Assembly (NCBI GenBank): GCA_032718475.1
Contig: JAUCBJ010004977.1
Location: 1 to 32,041 of the forward strand
DNA: 32,041 nucleotides
Direction of reading: 5' to 3'
DNA from: Nemertoderma westbladi
Lineage: Eukaryota > Xenacoelomorpha > Nemertodermatida > Nemertodermatidae
Under the pieces are notes generated by a model. That model ran no database searches. It had not been told where the DNA came from and worked only from the letters and a program-made list of their open reading frames with translations. This document shows positions 1 through 10,048 of the stretch, one piece after another. Position numbers and translations under genes: made by a program. The first letter of the stretch is position 1; every line of letters starts with the position of its first letter.

Positions 1-186
1 CTCTAGTGTTGAGAACTGTAACTGTAATTATACTGTAACTGCAACTGTAACTGAATGATTTTGATGATTTTTTTGATACTGTAACTATAACTGTAACTGT
101 AATTGCGAATTTTGAATACTGTAACTGTAACTGAAACTGTAATTACGAATTTTGAATACTGTAACTGTAACTGAAACTGTAATTAA
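1..186 (+). repeat. 40-bp tandem array, left (AACTGT-rich)
   Basis: AACTGT and AACTGA hexamers recur. The block beginning AATACTGTAACTG repeats at about 115 and 155, giving a 40-bp period. It is the same repeat family as the array at 1215-1405. Confidence 0.75.
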
Positions 187-189
187 CAA

Positions 190-1214
190 AATCCGATTCA
201 GTTCTCAATCACACAATTAACATAAATGAGCATTTAAAACAGTATTGTAATAAAGTATAGAGTATAGTTTAATAACTGAATAACTGTGGTTACCATAGGT
301 ATCATTTTTAAAACATTGTTATATAAAAGAATCTCATTTTTTCCACTTCTGAACAAAACCATAATATTACACAATAAAAAAATGACCCATTGTCCACTTA
401 GCTCAAATGTGATTTATTTGGTGAGTCAAGTAGTGAACGAAGATCTACAGTAGCATATAGTCTGTTTCAACTATTAGACTATTATCAGTCTTATCACCAC
501 TTTTGCTTCATATTAAATGTAAATGTTTTAGATAAACAAAGAAAAGTTAGGCCTAATGGTAGAGGGATATTAACGGATATATATTTTACATTATTAATTA
601 TTAATGTTACCGGTACTATTAATATCACAATCACACTAGAGGCACACTGGAAATTAAATTTTGATCAAGTTTACCATTATAAATTACAAAATTAAACTTA
701 AAAGTGAAAGGAGCAGCTTATCGAGGTGGGTCTAACCAAAACAATAACTATATGATTACTAAAACAAATTACGAATTAAGGAAAATGAGCAGGATTCAGA
801 AGCATGGCTTTTATAACCAAAACAATAAATGATAACAGTACTGTACAAGCACTGAAACAGGATGTACAGTAAAATGTTGATGCCTTTGGTGTGATCTTGT
901 GAGCGCTACTTTCAATACATACTATCAGTATATTAGTTACAAAATATTACCATAGAGTGTGTCCAACTTTCCTGCAACAACTACCTATTAGCTCTAGAAA
1001 GAGGACGTTTCGTAATGAACATTATTATTAGCGTATATTACAGTAATATATTAAAGTGCCTCATTTTTAGTTTCAGATATCTTTTTTTTATTTGGCAAGT
1101 GATTCGTTTTATTTTTTTGGGCAAGTGACTCATTGGGCAAGTGACTGCACTGCACCCTGCCCCGATGAGACTACATTAATTCAATGTCTGCTTACTACGT
1201 GAGATCATATATAT
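190..1214. other. AT-rich stretch without a gene
   Basis: No open frame of useful length or coding look is seen. A short motif, GGCAAGTGACTCA and close variants, occurs three times between about 1093 and 1150. Otherwise the stretch is unremarkable AT-rich DNA, probably the interior of the element bounded at 4 and 1430. Confidence 0.6.
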
Positions 1215-1405
1215 TGAATCTATAACTGAAACTATAACTGAATTTTATCACGATCAAAACTGTAACTGAAACTGAAATGCTCAATTTTGTAATACTGAAA
1301 CTGTAACTGTAACTGAAATGTTACACTTTGTAATACTGAAACTGTAACTGTAACTGAAATGCAAAACGTTGAATACTGAAACTGTAACTGTAACTGAAAT
1401 TAGTC
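1215..1405 (+). repeat. 40-bp tandem array, right
   Basis: The block AATACTGAAACTGTAACTG starts at 1291, 1332 and 1372, a period of 40-41 bp, with degenerate copies from about 1215. It runs in the same orientation as the left array. Confidence 0.75.
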
Positions 1406-1430
1406 AAAATTGATTCAGTTCTCAACACTA

Positions 1431-1541
1431 CAACTACACACACATGCCAAATACACACATATGCCAACTACACACACATATGCCAACTACACACACGTGC
1501 CAACTACACACACATGTGCCAACTACACACACATAAAAAAT
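1431..1541 (+). repeat. CA-rich minisatellite
   Basis: About five units of roughly 22 bp built on CCAACTACACACACAT followed by ATG or GTG variants. It lies exactly between the right inverted repeat of the preceding element and the truncated LINE fragment. Confidence 0.85.
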
Positions 1542-1559
1542 CAGATTTTATGTGTAAAG

Positions 1560-2200
1560 TTGACTGGCACTTGTGGGCTTCCGTAACCCGCAGACTCAGA
1601 CGTTGTTAGATATCAGGGTCGTAAACATTAACACCGAGTCGTATGCGGGACGCCCCCCAATGTGGGTCCTAGAATCTTCGGAGGACGTTAAAACCGCACA
1701 ATATGCGGAATCAGCGAGGCAGAGGAGAGCGGACTTTGCACCCTTCGTAGTCTCTTGCGATGGAGTTCTGGCACCGCAGGCCAACAAGCTCCTGAGGATC
1801 TTCGCTGATAGGTTACACCACAACTGGGACAGACCTTATAGCACCGTCATGGAGTGGGTTAGCCGCCGTGTGCAGTTCGCCATAGTTCGAGGGGCTTCTC
1901 ATTGCATCAGGGGAACGAGGCTAAAGTGGCGCAGTGGTCTGGGTAAGGAGGATGGAGCTGGATTGCCGATCACTCCACTCGTCTGACTCTGTAAACTGAA
2001 TCTGTAAACTATGTAATGTGTTGTGCTTTCTCTTATTTGTACTGTATATGTGCTAGTCTTTTTGGAATTATAGTTACTGTAGGTTCTTTTAAAATTCTCA
2101 GTGTTTAATATTAATTGTAAATCCTGCTTTATATTATATTATTGTTAAAGCCGTTTCATTGTACTAAACGGGGGTTTGGGGGCGGCAGCTCCCAATAAAA
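1560..2200 (+). pseudogene. 5'-truncated LINE fragment: C-terminal tail of a reverse transcriptase polyprotein
   Basis: An open frame (1564-1986, after an in-frame TGA at 1561-1563) has no upstream ATG, so it is the 3' end of a longer protein. Recognisable pieces are LDIRV near the start, FAPFVVSCDG, Y-S-T-V with R-R-V-Q-F-A-I-V-R, and a C-terminal RWRSG-like block with EDGAGLP. From memory, this pattern recurs in C-terminal tails of reverse transcriptase proteins from invertebrate non-LTR elements, where LDIRV would belong to a DNA-interacting, nuclease-like tail. That assignment is from family knowledge and was not searched. The 3' part to about 2200 is non-coding with a GGGGGCGGCAGCTCCC block and an A-rich end, as expected for a LINE 3' UTR. 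The truncation point abuts the minisatellite. Confidence 0.55.
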
Positions 2201-4010
2201 AAATAACAAAATGAAGATAAATAAGTAGGCCTACTTAAAAAAAACCCTGATTTTTTATTCTGTTTTTTTTCCAGACATTTTCCCAAGGAAACAGTCTTTT
2301 CTCACAGACACCGGGTAGTAACGAAATTGTAAAAAATGCCCTGTACAGTTACAGTATATAAAATTCAACTGGACCACCACAATGAACCGTCAGTTATCCT
2401 GCATCTAAACTCAATAATAACTTTATATCTATATCGTAACGATACCAGTAGGCCTACTATCATGGTAGCCGCAGCACTTCATTATTTGGAATTCCTTGTA
2501 TTAATGATTTTGAACATGACTTAATTATTTTTAAAACTAATATTAATTTGATCACTCAATCACTATTTTCATTGGAAAAAGTTAACCCTAATGTTCAAAA
2601 TACAATTGCTGCAATCCATAGTTATAATATATGATCATGTTATTAGTACCTTTATATGACGGGGTGATACATTTTTTATTTTATTTCGTGCTCAAGTCGT
2701 AATCTACTGTAGCGCTTGAGAAGATTACAAATTTGAATTAAATAGTTTTATTGTATAAACAGAAATGAGGAATACCATTTTTGAACATTTTGGTTAAATT
2801 TTTCCGACATAACTCTGTTTTAGTGTAGACCTACAGTATTTACGAGTTTATATCTGATGTGTATATATCTATGTGACATAGAGCGTAATAATATGTTTGT
2901 TGATATGTTGTTTATATTAATATATTAAAAACATTAAGAGTCTCTGTATTAATTTGTTTACATGTCATTGTGGGGGGGGTTGCAACAAAGAGTATCAAAC
3001 CAAACACAAGTGTATAGCATACAGTACATCACTCACTATGATGTTCTATTTGTTGTTTCTCTCGTCTGGGGGGGGGGGGGGGGGGGGGTGTCATCACTTA
3101 CTTTCATTCGCCACTCCACCACTCTTCCCATAATATTTATTTTTCAAAAATAATTATTACTTAAAAAAATTAGCGACGCAGGTTCTAACTAGTGCCAGGA
3201 ATATATAGATTACAGATATATGCTAGATTTGTAATGCGCATGTTATTAGTTCATTGCACTTGCAAAGCGCTTGCATATATCATTGGTTACATATAAAGCA
3301 CGTTTATATATCCTGTAATACTTGTCAGTCACATAGCAACAACTTACTAAACATTATAAACTTGCAATGTCATTTTTATGAAATTGGGAAATTTGTTAAG
3401 TACTTTACTCACCCTTGGCACCAGCGTTGCTAAGCGTTCTAAGTCTTACTAAGCAGACTTGTTTAGAACTTAGGAAATATACTAAGAATTTCAACCCGGG
3501 CTAGCATTATAATTAGTTTTGTATCCTCTTGCCCCGTTTTTTCTACAATATTTAGTCATATTAGGCTAACATAAATACAATTCAAAATTAGGTAGTAAAA
3601 TTTTGTAACTAAAATTAGCAAAAAGTAAGCCTATGGTTAAATTCTTAAATAATCATTAAATTAGATATAAAAACAGATTTGGACCTATAAAAATATATGT
3701 AATTTACTGTATCATCGCTAAAAATACATTTACACCATTCATGGAGCAGAAAATGCAATTTTACTTAACACCAGTTTATAATCAGCAGTGCTCCATTTCA
3801 ACACCAGTTAAAATTGACCATTTCAAACTTGCCTCCACGCCTGCACTGCTAAACAGTTACTATAGCCATCCATTAGTCCTGTGGCAAAGCTGTGGATATC
3901 ACTTGGCTCTGATTGGCTAGAATTCTTAACTTCACTCTCTCAGGAACTTATCCAAGTCCCCTTCAATATCCAAGTCACCCGCTTTGACGGTACTAAGCAC
4001 GTTGAACTGG
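2201..4010. other. Gene-free AT-rich stretch
   Basis: Short open frames occur here but show random composition and are interrupted by low-complexity tracts. A run of 21 G lies at 3068-3088. No domain, RNA gene or splice pattern could be supported. Confidence 0.55.
3068..3088 (+). repeat. Poly-G tract, 21 nt
   Basis: An uninterrupted run of G. It is one of five homopolymer G or C tracts of at least 20 nt in the window. Confidence 0.95.
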
Positions 4011-4044
4011 AGCTTGAACAATTCCCCCTAGTGGCAGACTGGAA

Positions 4045-4140
4045 CTGTAAAAGTCTGTCTGTGTGTATATGTGTACCAAGTTTGGTTCCATTTCATCCAT
4101 GATTGACTGACTCATTAGCGTTCAAACATTCCTGCCACAA
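4045..4140 (+). repeat. Dispersed repeat, copy 1
   Basis: The segment starting GTGTACCAAGTTTGG and continuing through ATTTCATC and GATTG resembles the segment at about 20551-20605 in the same order and spacing. This looks like a dispersed, probably SINE- or transposon-derived module. No ends could be placed. Confidence 0.5.
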
Positions 4141-4480
4141 AGGTGACAGAAGATATAATGACATAAATACTATATCCATGGCATGGCTGTTGTAGGCTTA
4201 TATCTGAAATAGTTTATTCCGCAATATATTTGTCTGGTTATTTTTTAATTGAATTTTTGCAAAGTAGTAAAATTAATGTTCTTAAAAATAATATTATTAT
4301 TTTATATGTAACCTAGAAAATTATCTACATTTTTTCGCTACAGCTTTAAGAGTGTACATTGATTTAATATTATTTCAATACCCATATTACTACATCGGCA
4401 TAAGATGCGTTGGCGTTGTATCACACATCTCCACAAAGATGTATCAGCAGTTACTCGCACAGTGTCGAAACTTCGCATAA

Positions 4481-4627
4481 GATCGTCAGTCTTGGTTTAG
4501 GAAAAATATTTTAATGCAAAACAGGACGAGAGACGAGCGCAACAGGGCATATAATGAAGACGAGTACTGTGTAGACTATATTCCTATAAACCATACCTGG
4601 CTTCGCCTATTTAAGGCGATTTTTTAG
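4481..4627 (+). pseudogene. Left inverted copy of a gene-family C-terminus (remnant)
   Basis: A short frame of 48 codons, entered after an in-frame stop and ended by TAG at 4625-4627. It carries the block YNEDEYCVDYIPINH. The minus strand at about 6970-7086 encodes a recognisably similar tail (YNEDEYCIDYIPINH after a 7-nt deletion), and that copy is continuous with the C-X2-C reading frame of the interrupted gene described at 6921-7350. The left copy therefore appears to be the 3' end of a second, inverted member of the same family. The family is not one I recognise. Being multicopy and embedded in inverted repeats, it is more likely transposon-encoded than a host gene. Upstream of 4481 no similarity to the right copy is visible. 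Confidence 0.5.
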
Positions 4628-4786
4628 ATTAAAAGGGGTGAACACGTACTGTCCCCCTTTCTTTGATTGATTGGTGGTGTGGGTAAATTTCTCAAAACCT
4701 GAGTTTGTGATACAGTCGCTCAATTTTAATTTGTATCTCATAACTGGGTCTCGTGCTGCGCGAAGGCCCCACGAACGTGTCTGTGT
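4481..4786 (+). repeat. Left arm of a long imperfect inverted repeat
   Basis: It pairs with 6714-7086 on the other strand. Two conserved blocks are visible: about 4485-4597 against 6985-7086, and about 4627-4786 against 6714-6872. The second block includes GGGGTGAACACGTACTGTCC and GCGAAGGCCCCACGAACGTG in both arms. The right arm carries roughly 110 extra bases between the blocks, including a C-rich tract. Part of the second block (CGAAGGCCCCACG) is also present at about 20500, so this is a dispersed 3' module. Confidence 0.85.
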
Positions 4787-4827
4787 TCGGAACTGGTCAG
4801 ACATTAATACTAATCTCTCCATGGCTG

Positions 4828-6713
4828 CATGGAGGGAGAAGTTTACATAATTTAGAGTAATGGAGTCAATATAATCGTAATTTACATCTTAAAATGTAAA
4901 ACCGGAGTTATTGAGATTTTGTATACTGTAATCAAATCGCAATCCAACACTGCATGCCAAATTTCAGAAAAAATAAACAAAAGGGGACAGAAATAAAATG
5001 CACAAACACACACACATTGCTTTAGTATTATAGATAGTTGCTTAGAATTGACATATCTGAACACCTTATACTTGAAATAATTATAATCATTTGTTATAGT
5101 ATATGCATTCCAACTATGGAGACATAAGCACAATGCTTGAATGCTAAGGTGGAGTAATCCGCCGCAGCTGGAAATATTGACATATTCCCTCACGTCTCCG
5201 GATATCAGCACGTCTTCTTGTTCAACATATTGGATGTTTTTTTAAATTTACTAGCTATTTTAAAATTAAAAAAAAAACTAGCCATATGTTCTAGAACATT
5301 ATATTTTTTATTTTATTATGTTCTAGAATAGTATATAGTACTTTTCTATTGTTCTAGAACTCTACAATATTGCCATAGTAACAATGACATATGTTTTAAA
5401 AATGCAGATCTATACGGAACTCTAGCCTTTTAATTTATGACGTCGTAATGTCAGAATGGATGATAAGAGAGAGTGCTCTAACTTTCCTCTCATTTTGGAA
5501 TAATTGATTACATGAAAGGTAATAATTACCTCCATTCATTTGTCTGTAACGTCCAAAGTGGAGCTCTAGGGGATCTTACAACATCTTACGTGTTACGAAC
5601 ATAATTAAACCTTTACTCATCCAGACAGCACCTTACTACATTGACTAAAGCGTTCGTCGTATGAATAAGGGCTTCGAAAGTTTCATTTGAAAGGGCACTT
5701 TTAGATTTTCTATCCATTTAGCTAGAGGTCCTCCATGTGGTGAGGGACCTTGAAACGTTGCGCAGAAAATTAAGTCGATCATCGGTAGTCGAATATATTG
5801 GATATTTGGAGAGATCGCGTTTCCGAGAACCTGCTGTTGTTGTTTCAACATTGACTACATTTCGATAACTTCACAGTGAATGATACGAAATCTGCAGTAA
5901 CTTTTAAGTCAAATACATCACATTGTTGTTGGCAAAGCTAAATATAATTTTTAAAAATACTAGCTAGTACAAAAATACTAGCTAAAATTGTCTCCAAAAC
6001 GTAACTGTTTGATGTAAAACTTCTCTTAGTAAAGAAAATATGATATTTTGAATTTTGAAAAATAACTAATTTTTTTATAGAAATGTTCTAGAACAAAAAA
6101 TATTTGTTCTAGAACAAAGTTTTATTTAGTTAAATAACTAACACACTCTAGAACATTTAAAACAAGTAGCAAAAACTAGCTAGTATAAAAAATTTGGCAT
6201 GGTAGGTAAGGTGTACGCCTATCGAAACAGTACCCACTGTACATTGTATCGTAAATACTGAACTGAACTATAAATATGTCATGTCGAATACAGACACTCA
6301 CATTATTATGTAGCTGCACTATGTGAGGAAATACAATAAATAGCTAATTATTAGGGTATGTGGGGGGGGGGGGGGGGGGGGGGGAATTGAGTTGAATTCG
6401 GATATTATGGTCGCTTTTTTTGTCTACTATTTTACTTCAGAAATACATGTCATGTTGTCAATAATACTTATAAATTTTATATGGAATGTATAAAAGATCA
6501 AACAATAATAATTGATTTAAGCAAACGTCTTAATAATATGCAGGCCTACAAAAAGATAAAAATTAATTATGACCTATATAATAATCACTAAAAACGTGTA
6601 TATTATGTTCACAATTATTACTAATTAATAAGTAGGCCTCAACTGGTATTTTTATTTTGCCTATAGCTACCTAGTTTCCAGTCCTGGTACAGATCAGTCA
6701 GTTGGTCAATCCA
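4828..6713. other. AT-rich spacer between the inverted arms, with heat-shock-element-like palindromes
   Basis: No convincing gene. The core palindrome GTTCTAGAAC occurs at 5288-5297, 5351-5360, 6085-6094 and 6106-6115, with near copies at 5320 and 6146. A CA microsatellite-like patch lies near 5000, CTAGCTAG-type palindromes near 5960 and 6180, and a 23-nt poly-G tract at 6362-6384. Confidence 0.6.
6362..6384 (+). repeat. Poly-G tract, 23 nt
   Basis: An uninterrupted G run inside the spacer of the long inverted repeat. Confidence 0.95.
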
Positions 6714-7086
6714 AACACGTTCGTGGGGCCTTCGCGCAGCACGAGGCCCAGTTATGAGATACAAATTAAAATTGTGCGACTGTATCACAAAATCAGGTTA
6801 TGAGATATTAACCCACACCACCAATTAATCAAAGAAAGGGGGACAGTACGTGTTCACCCCTTTTAATCTGCACACCCCCCCCCCCCCCTCCCCCCACCCA
6901 CCAATACATAACCGCGACATCTACCACCCACGGAAGGGTAGCACGAACTTATTTCCAAACGCACGTTCAATATGCAAAGCCAGGTGGTTTATAGGAATAT
7001 AATCAATGCAGTACTCGTCTTCATTATAATCCTCTTTGCGTTCGGCCTGTTTTGTATTAAAATATATTTATTAAACGCAGGCTGAC
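6714..7086 (-). repeat. Right arm of the long imperfect inverted repeat
   Basis: Reverse-complement partner of 4481-4786. It holds an extra segment of about 110 bp (roughly 6872-6985) with C tracts (14 C at 6875-6888). Its outer end is coding in the minus strand and runs without a break into the C-X2-C exon at 7087-7350. Confidence 0.85.
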
Positions 7087-7350
7087 GCTCTTTATAATAA
7101 TAATACCTAGGGATGCCAGCTTCCAGACTTTCAATCTTTACTGCCGCGCAAACCCCGCAGAGGAAGATTTGGTTTGAGAGATCAAGCCCATCGGCAATTG
7201 GTGTTTCAATTTCGGTCCAGGAACTCTGACAATGGGAGCATTCAATCTTAGCTGTGGTCCATTCCCGTGGTTTCGGCTTCCTTTTCTTCGTCCCAATGAC
7301 AGATTCTTCTGAAGACGTTCGATTCGCTTTCAGTTTATTGTTGGCGTTTG
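6921..7350 (-). pseudogene. 3' half of a gene with a C-X2-C...C-X2-C motif, split by retrotransposon insertion
   Basis: Read on the minus strand from 7350, the frame is open through a basic stretch (KKRKPKPREW) and then CSHC (codons at 7229-7240), 23 residues, and CGVC (7148-7159). This looks like a zinc ribbon or similar Cys4 metal site. The frame then enters the right inverted-repeat arm. A 7-nt deletion relative to the copy at 4481 shifts the frame there; the homologous tail ends at TAG 6921-6923. The 5' half is at 19732-19905. Bases 7346-7350 (GTTTG) are one copy of the target duplication. I do not recognise the family. The second copy nearby suggests a transposon protein, but a small nuclear zinc-binding host protein cannot be excluded. 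Confidence 0.6.
7346..7350. repeat. Target-site duplication GTTTG, left
   Basis: Identical to 19732-19736 on the far side of the LTR element. Five bases is the usual duplication size for BEL/Pao integrases. Confidence 0.9.
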
Positions 7351-8521
7351 TGTACGCGCTTTTGAAGACCTTTAGCAGTTCAACCTGCCAAAATTTATAT
7401 GTCTTTTGGTTTATAAATAGACTTTAGAAATTGACAAATATTTAATACCAATAAACACAACATTAGCAGAAGCCAGCCTAGTGCGCGTCCATTCACCCAC
7501 TGGATATACCCGGGAGACTGGATTCTGAGGGCTTAGATTATTATTGCAGTGTAAGCTTACTGTATTATTCGATTGATCGTTAATAAATAATTTCTGACCA
7601 ATATTATTCACTTTCGGGAAATATTAGCAGTTCCTTTAGGACGTGGCGCTCTATCTAGGTAAATAGAGATATGACTTGTACTAAACACAACGGTAAGTCG
7701 GTAAGGCTTATGATTCACGTATGAGGCGCATTCTTTAGGAAATGCTTAGTTATCAGCCACAATCATGCACACTACCGGTAACACACAATACTGCTCACTA
7801 ATTTGCCGACCGTCAATGAATTTTATCATATATAAAGAGAACAGCAACTGACTCATGTAGTGCTTATCAAATAGCATTAAATTCACTACAAACCACAATA
7901 ATATAAGTCGCAATCGCTATATGTAACCCGTCTCTCTAACCTGTAGTGTATCAAGAAAATTGGGAAATTTGGGTTCTTTATAGATGTTCTCCAAATAATA
8001 TTCAACCAACTGATACAAAATATGACAACAGTAAATAGCAGTATAATAATGTATGTTGAACCGATAATGTGAGACTGAACTGAGATAACAGTTATACACT
8101 CTATAATTTAAGCCTACTAATGTTTCTTCTAAAGTCTGAAACGAATTGACTCTAGAGCCGGTGTTCCTGGCCTAGATAGAAACAACACAACAGTATCACA
8201 AAAACAGTAAGACAGAACACTCCTAGCACGATCTGCCAAATATCTCCACATCGACAGAAAAAATCGCTCTGATTGGCTGTTAAGCTAAACAAAGAACCAT
8301 GTGTCCAATGGCCGTTTCCATGTCAGCAACCAGCTGTTAGATGTCGTAATCTGAATCATCAAGGCTAAGCTGTGCCAGGGTATTTGACGCATTGCGGGTT
8401 TTTTGCCTTACCATGTCCGCCAAAGCACACATATAGAAGAATGACTTTTATGTCCGCTAAAACACCTATAATGGTACCTTGCGGGCGAGGGGGACTGATT
8501 ATATCCGCAAAAGCTTTTACA
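7351..8521 (-). repeat. 3' LTR of the BEL/Pao-type element
   Basis: Same length and order as 18561-19731. In element sense it starts TGTAAAAGC and ends GCGTACA. A CCAAT box (AACAGCCAATCAG in sense, plus-strand CTGATTGGCTG near 8270) lies in the 5' third of the sense LTR, where U3 promoter elements are expected. A TATATA-like stretch lies near 7830. No AATAAA was found in sense. Confidence 0.95.
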
Positions 8522-8529
8522 CCGCTCCC
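8522..8529 (-). promoter_or_regulatory. Weak polypurine tract next to the 3' LTR
   Basis: In element sense the bases before the LTR are GGGAGCGG. It is short but in the correct position for plus-strand priming. Confidence 0.4.
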
Positions 8530-8599
8530 AGAAAATGGGATTCAAGTTTATAAATATACAAAAATCACAGTTTCTAATATATGTAAATACTTTAAACAG

Positions 8600-10048
8600 T
8601 TAGCCTTTCTTGCGCGGACGGCGTTTACGCAGTTTTTTAAAGCTGGCCAGAGTCCTTTTCTCTTTGGGGCGAGCCACTTTACAAGGAGGGCTATAACTCC
8701 TGGGTGAAGGGTGCAATATGATTGCATCAGAGGGTGTAGGATTATGGTCGGTGTATCCGCCAGTCGAAGTACCGGGTTGATTGACATCAACGTCGGGGGA
8801 GAGGGGTCTAACGGCTTTGAGAGCTCGTTTTAAGACAGCCGCTCTTACGGGTCCTTTACGAGTGGTCTGAACGAGAGCCGTGGGTGGACCATAGGCAGTT
8901 AGAAACCTCCGGGGTTTAATGGTTCTTTCCAACTCGCGTTCGCGGGCTCGGTATTCGTAAGGCCGTCGATATACTTCCTGTAACTCGGGGTGTGAGTTAA
9001 TAAATAAGTCTCCATAGTCCGGATCCTGACGGATATAATTGATTAAGTTATAGGAATGAAGGTCGCTAGGATTAACACTCCTGAGAAATTTGCGTACGAA
9101 TTTGGTTGAAATACATTCTCCGACGCGCTTCAGTAGCTCGTAACTCGATATGCGTGATTTCTGTTCGACAGAAGCGAATAGATAAGGATGGAACGCATAA
9201 ACTCCTTCATAAGCGCGTCCAGGATAATAACGATGGCGCGAATCACAATGTAAATCAGCGTTCGCTTCCCAAGCTCTGATGTAACGTAGTGTGATCATTT
9301 CATCTACGCTTTCCAAATCGTGATTAAAAGGGCAATCAAAACTGGCGTGTCCCTTTAGTTGACAATGGTGACATTGAGTCATAAATTGAGGGCAAACCGC
9401 AAAAATGTGCAAGTTATTGAGTCTGCAATACGCACAATAAATTTCCATCACCGGTTGTTCGTGGAAATAGGAACAGCGGACGTTTGTGTCCATGGGCGTA
9501 ACATGGTCTCTCGATGCGCATAACCGACAACGTTGCCGAGAAACATAGTTGGCATGGCGATAATTGTACGCAGTGAGACACTGTGGACCTTGATACCATT
9601 CTAGGATGTAATCGTTGTCGCTGTTCCGGGCGCGATAGGCTGAATCTCCTCAGATTCTAGGCATATTGGTTCGTCTTCCCAGTCTGTTACGAATAGAATT
9701 TTCGTGATCTATTCTCGGTTTATCGTTACGACTCCGCTGGGTATGATATTTAAATGGAACCATTTCCCTTTCGGTGTCTACATCGTCCGTATCATGTAAA
9801 TCGATAGGATGGCCGGTAGTTAGGAAGTCCATATACGTACTATTACGATGCGTATAGCGAGCGGTGAATTTTCGATAGTCCAATTCACGCGTAAGTTGCT
9901 CTTGGGACATCGGCGGTTCGATATAACGACCATCGTCCTCCGTAATGGTTGGATCGGTTTCACCGCGTATCAAGCTATCCACAAATGCTTGTAAAGGTAG
10001 AGTATATCGCTCCCTGATACCAAGATCATCTTCTATCAACTCCGTCAT
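8600..10048 (-). CDS. Env-position ORF: Cys/His-rich, zinc-knuckle protein with one in-frame TGA
   Basis: The frame starts at an ATG at 10048 and stays in phase to TAA at 8600-8602 (483 codons with the stop), interrupted only by TGA at 9650-9652 (codon 133). The first 132 codons are acidic and polar. After the TGA comes a dense Cys/His region: C174-X2-C177, C192, C205-X2-C208, C219, then C226-X2-C229-X4-H234-X4-C239, a classical retroviral-type zinc knuckle. The C-terminal 200 codons end in a basic tail (KKLRKRRPRKKG). There is no signal peptide or membrane segment, so it is not an envelope protein despite its place between pol and the 3' LTR. A nucleic-acid-binding role is inferred from the knuckle and tail. 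ATG 9493 could start a 297-residue product alone. I do not recognise a homologue. The TGA is either a recent nonsense mutation or a readthrough codon. Confidence 0.7.

Larger units (their letters stand above)
4..1430. repeat. Putative element with 15-bp terminal inverted repeats and 40-bp subterminal arrays
   Basis: Positions 4-18 (TAGTGTTGAGAACTG) are the exact reverse complement of 1416-1430. Inside each end lies an array of AACTGT-type hexamers arranged in a 40-bp period (1-186 and about 1215-1405). Both arrays read in the same direction although the ends are inverted. A third, slightly diverged copy of the terminal motif sits at about 193-206, so the left array alone could be a 0.2-kb unit. 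The middle (about 210-1210) has no convincing gene. No target duplication can be tested because the window starts at the boundary. It may be a non-autonomous DNA element or a satellite-derived structure. Confidence 0.5.

Noticed and set aside
1573-1823. Independent small gene
   Set aside because: No ATG start, an upstream in-frame TGA, and LINE-like C-terminal motifs indicate a truncated retroelement tail.
2962-3153. Frame through the poly-G tract (also 21611-21808)
   Set aside because: Glycine run is from homopolymer DNA; no conserved flanks.
4882-5211. 109-codon minus-strand frame in the spacer
   Set aside because: Composition is that of translated CA and AT repeats; no motif or neighbour support.
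7351-7405. An exon-like continuation of the C-X2-C frame into 7351-7396 ending at an acceptor-like TTTTGGCAG
   Set aside because: The bases belong to the LTR, as shown by the identical copy at 18561; the open phase there is chance.
8600-10048. Envelope glycoprotein
   Set aside because: Position fits, but there is no signal peptide, no membrane segment, no cleavage site, and the content is zinc-knuckle and basic.
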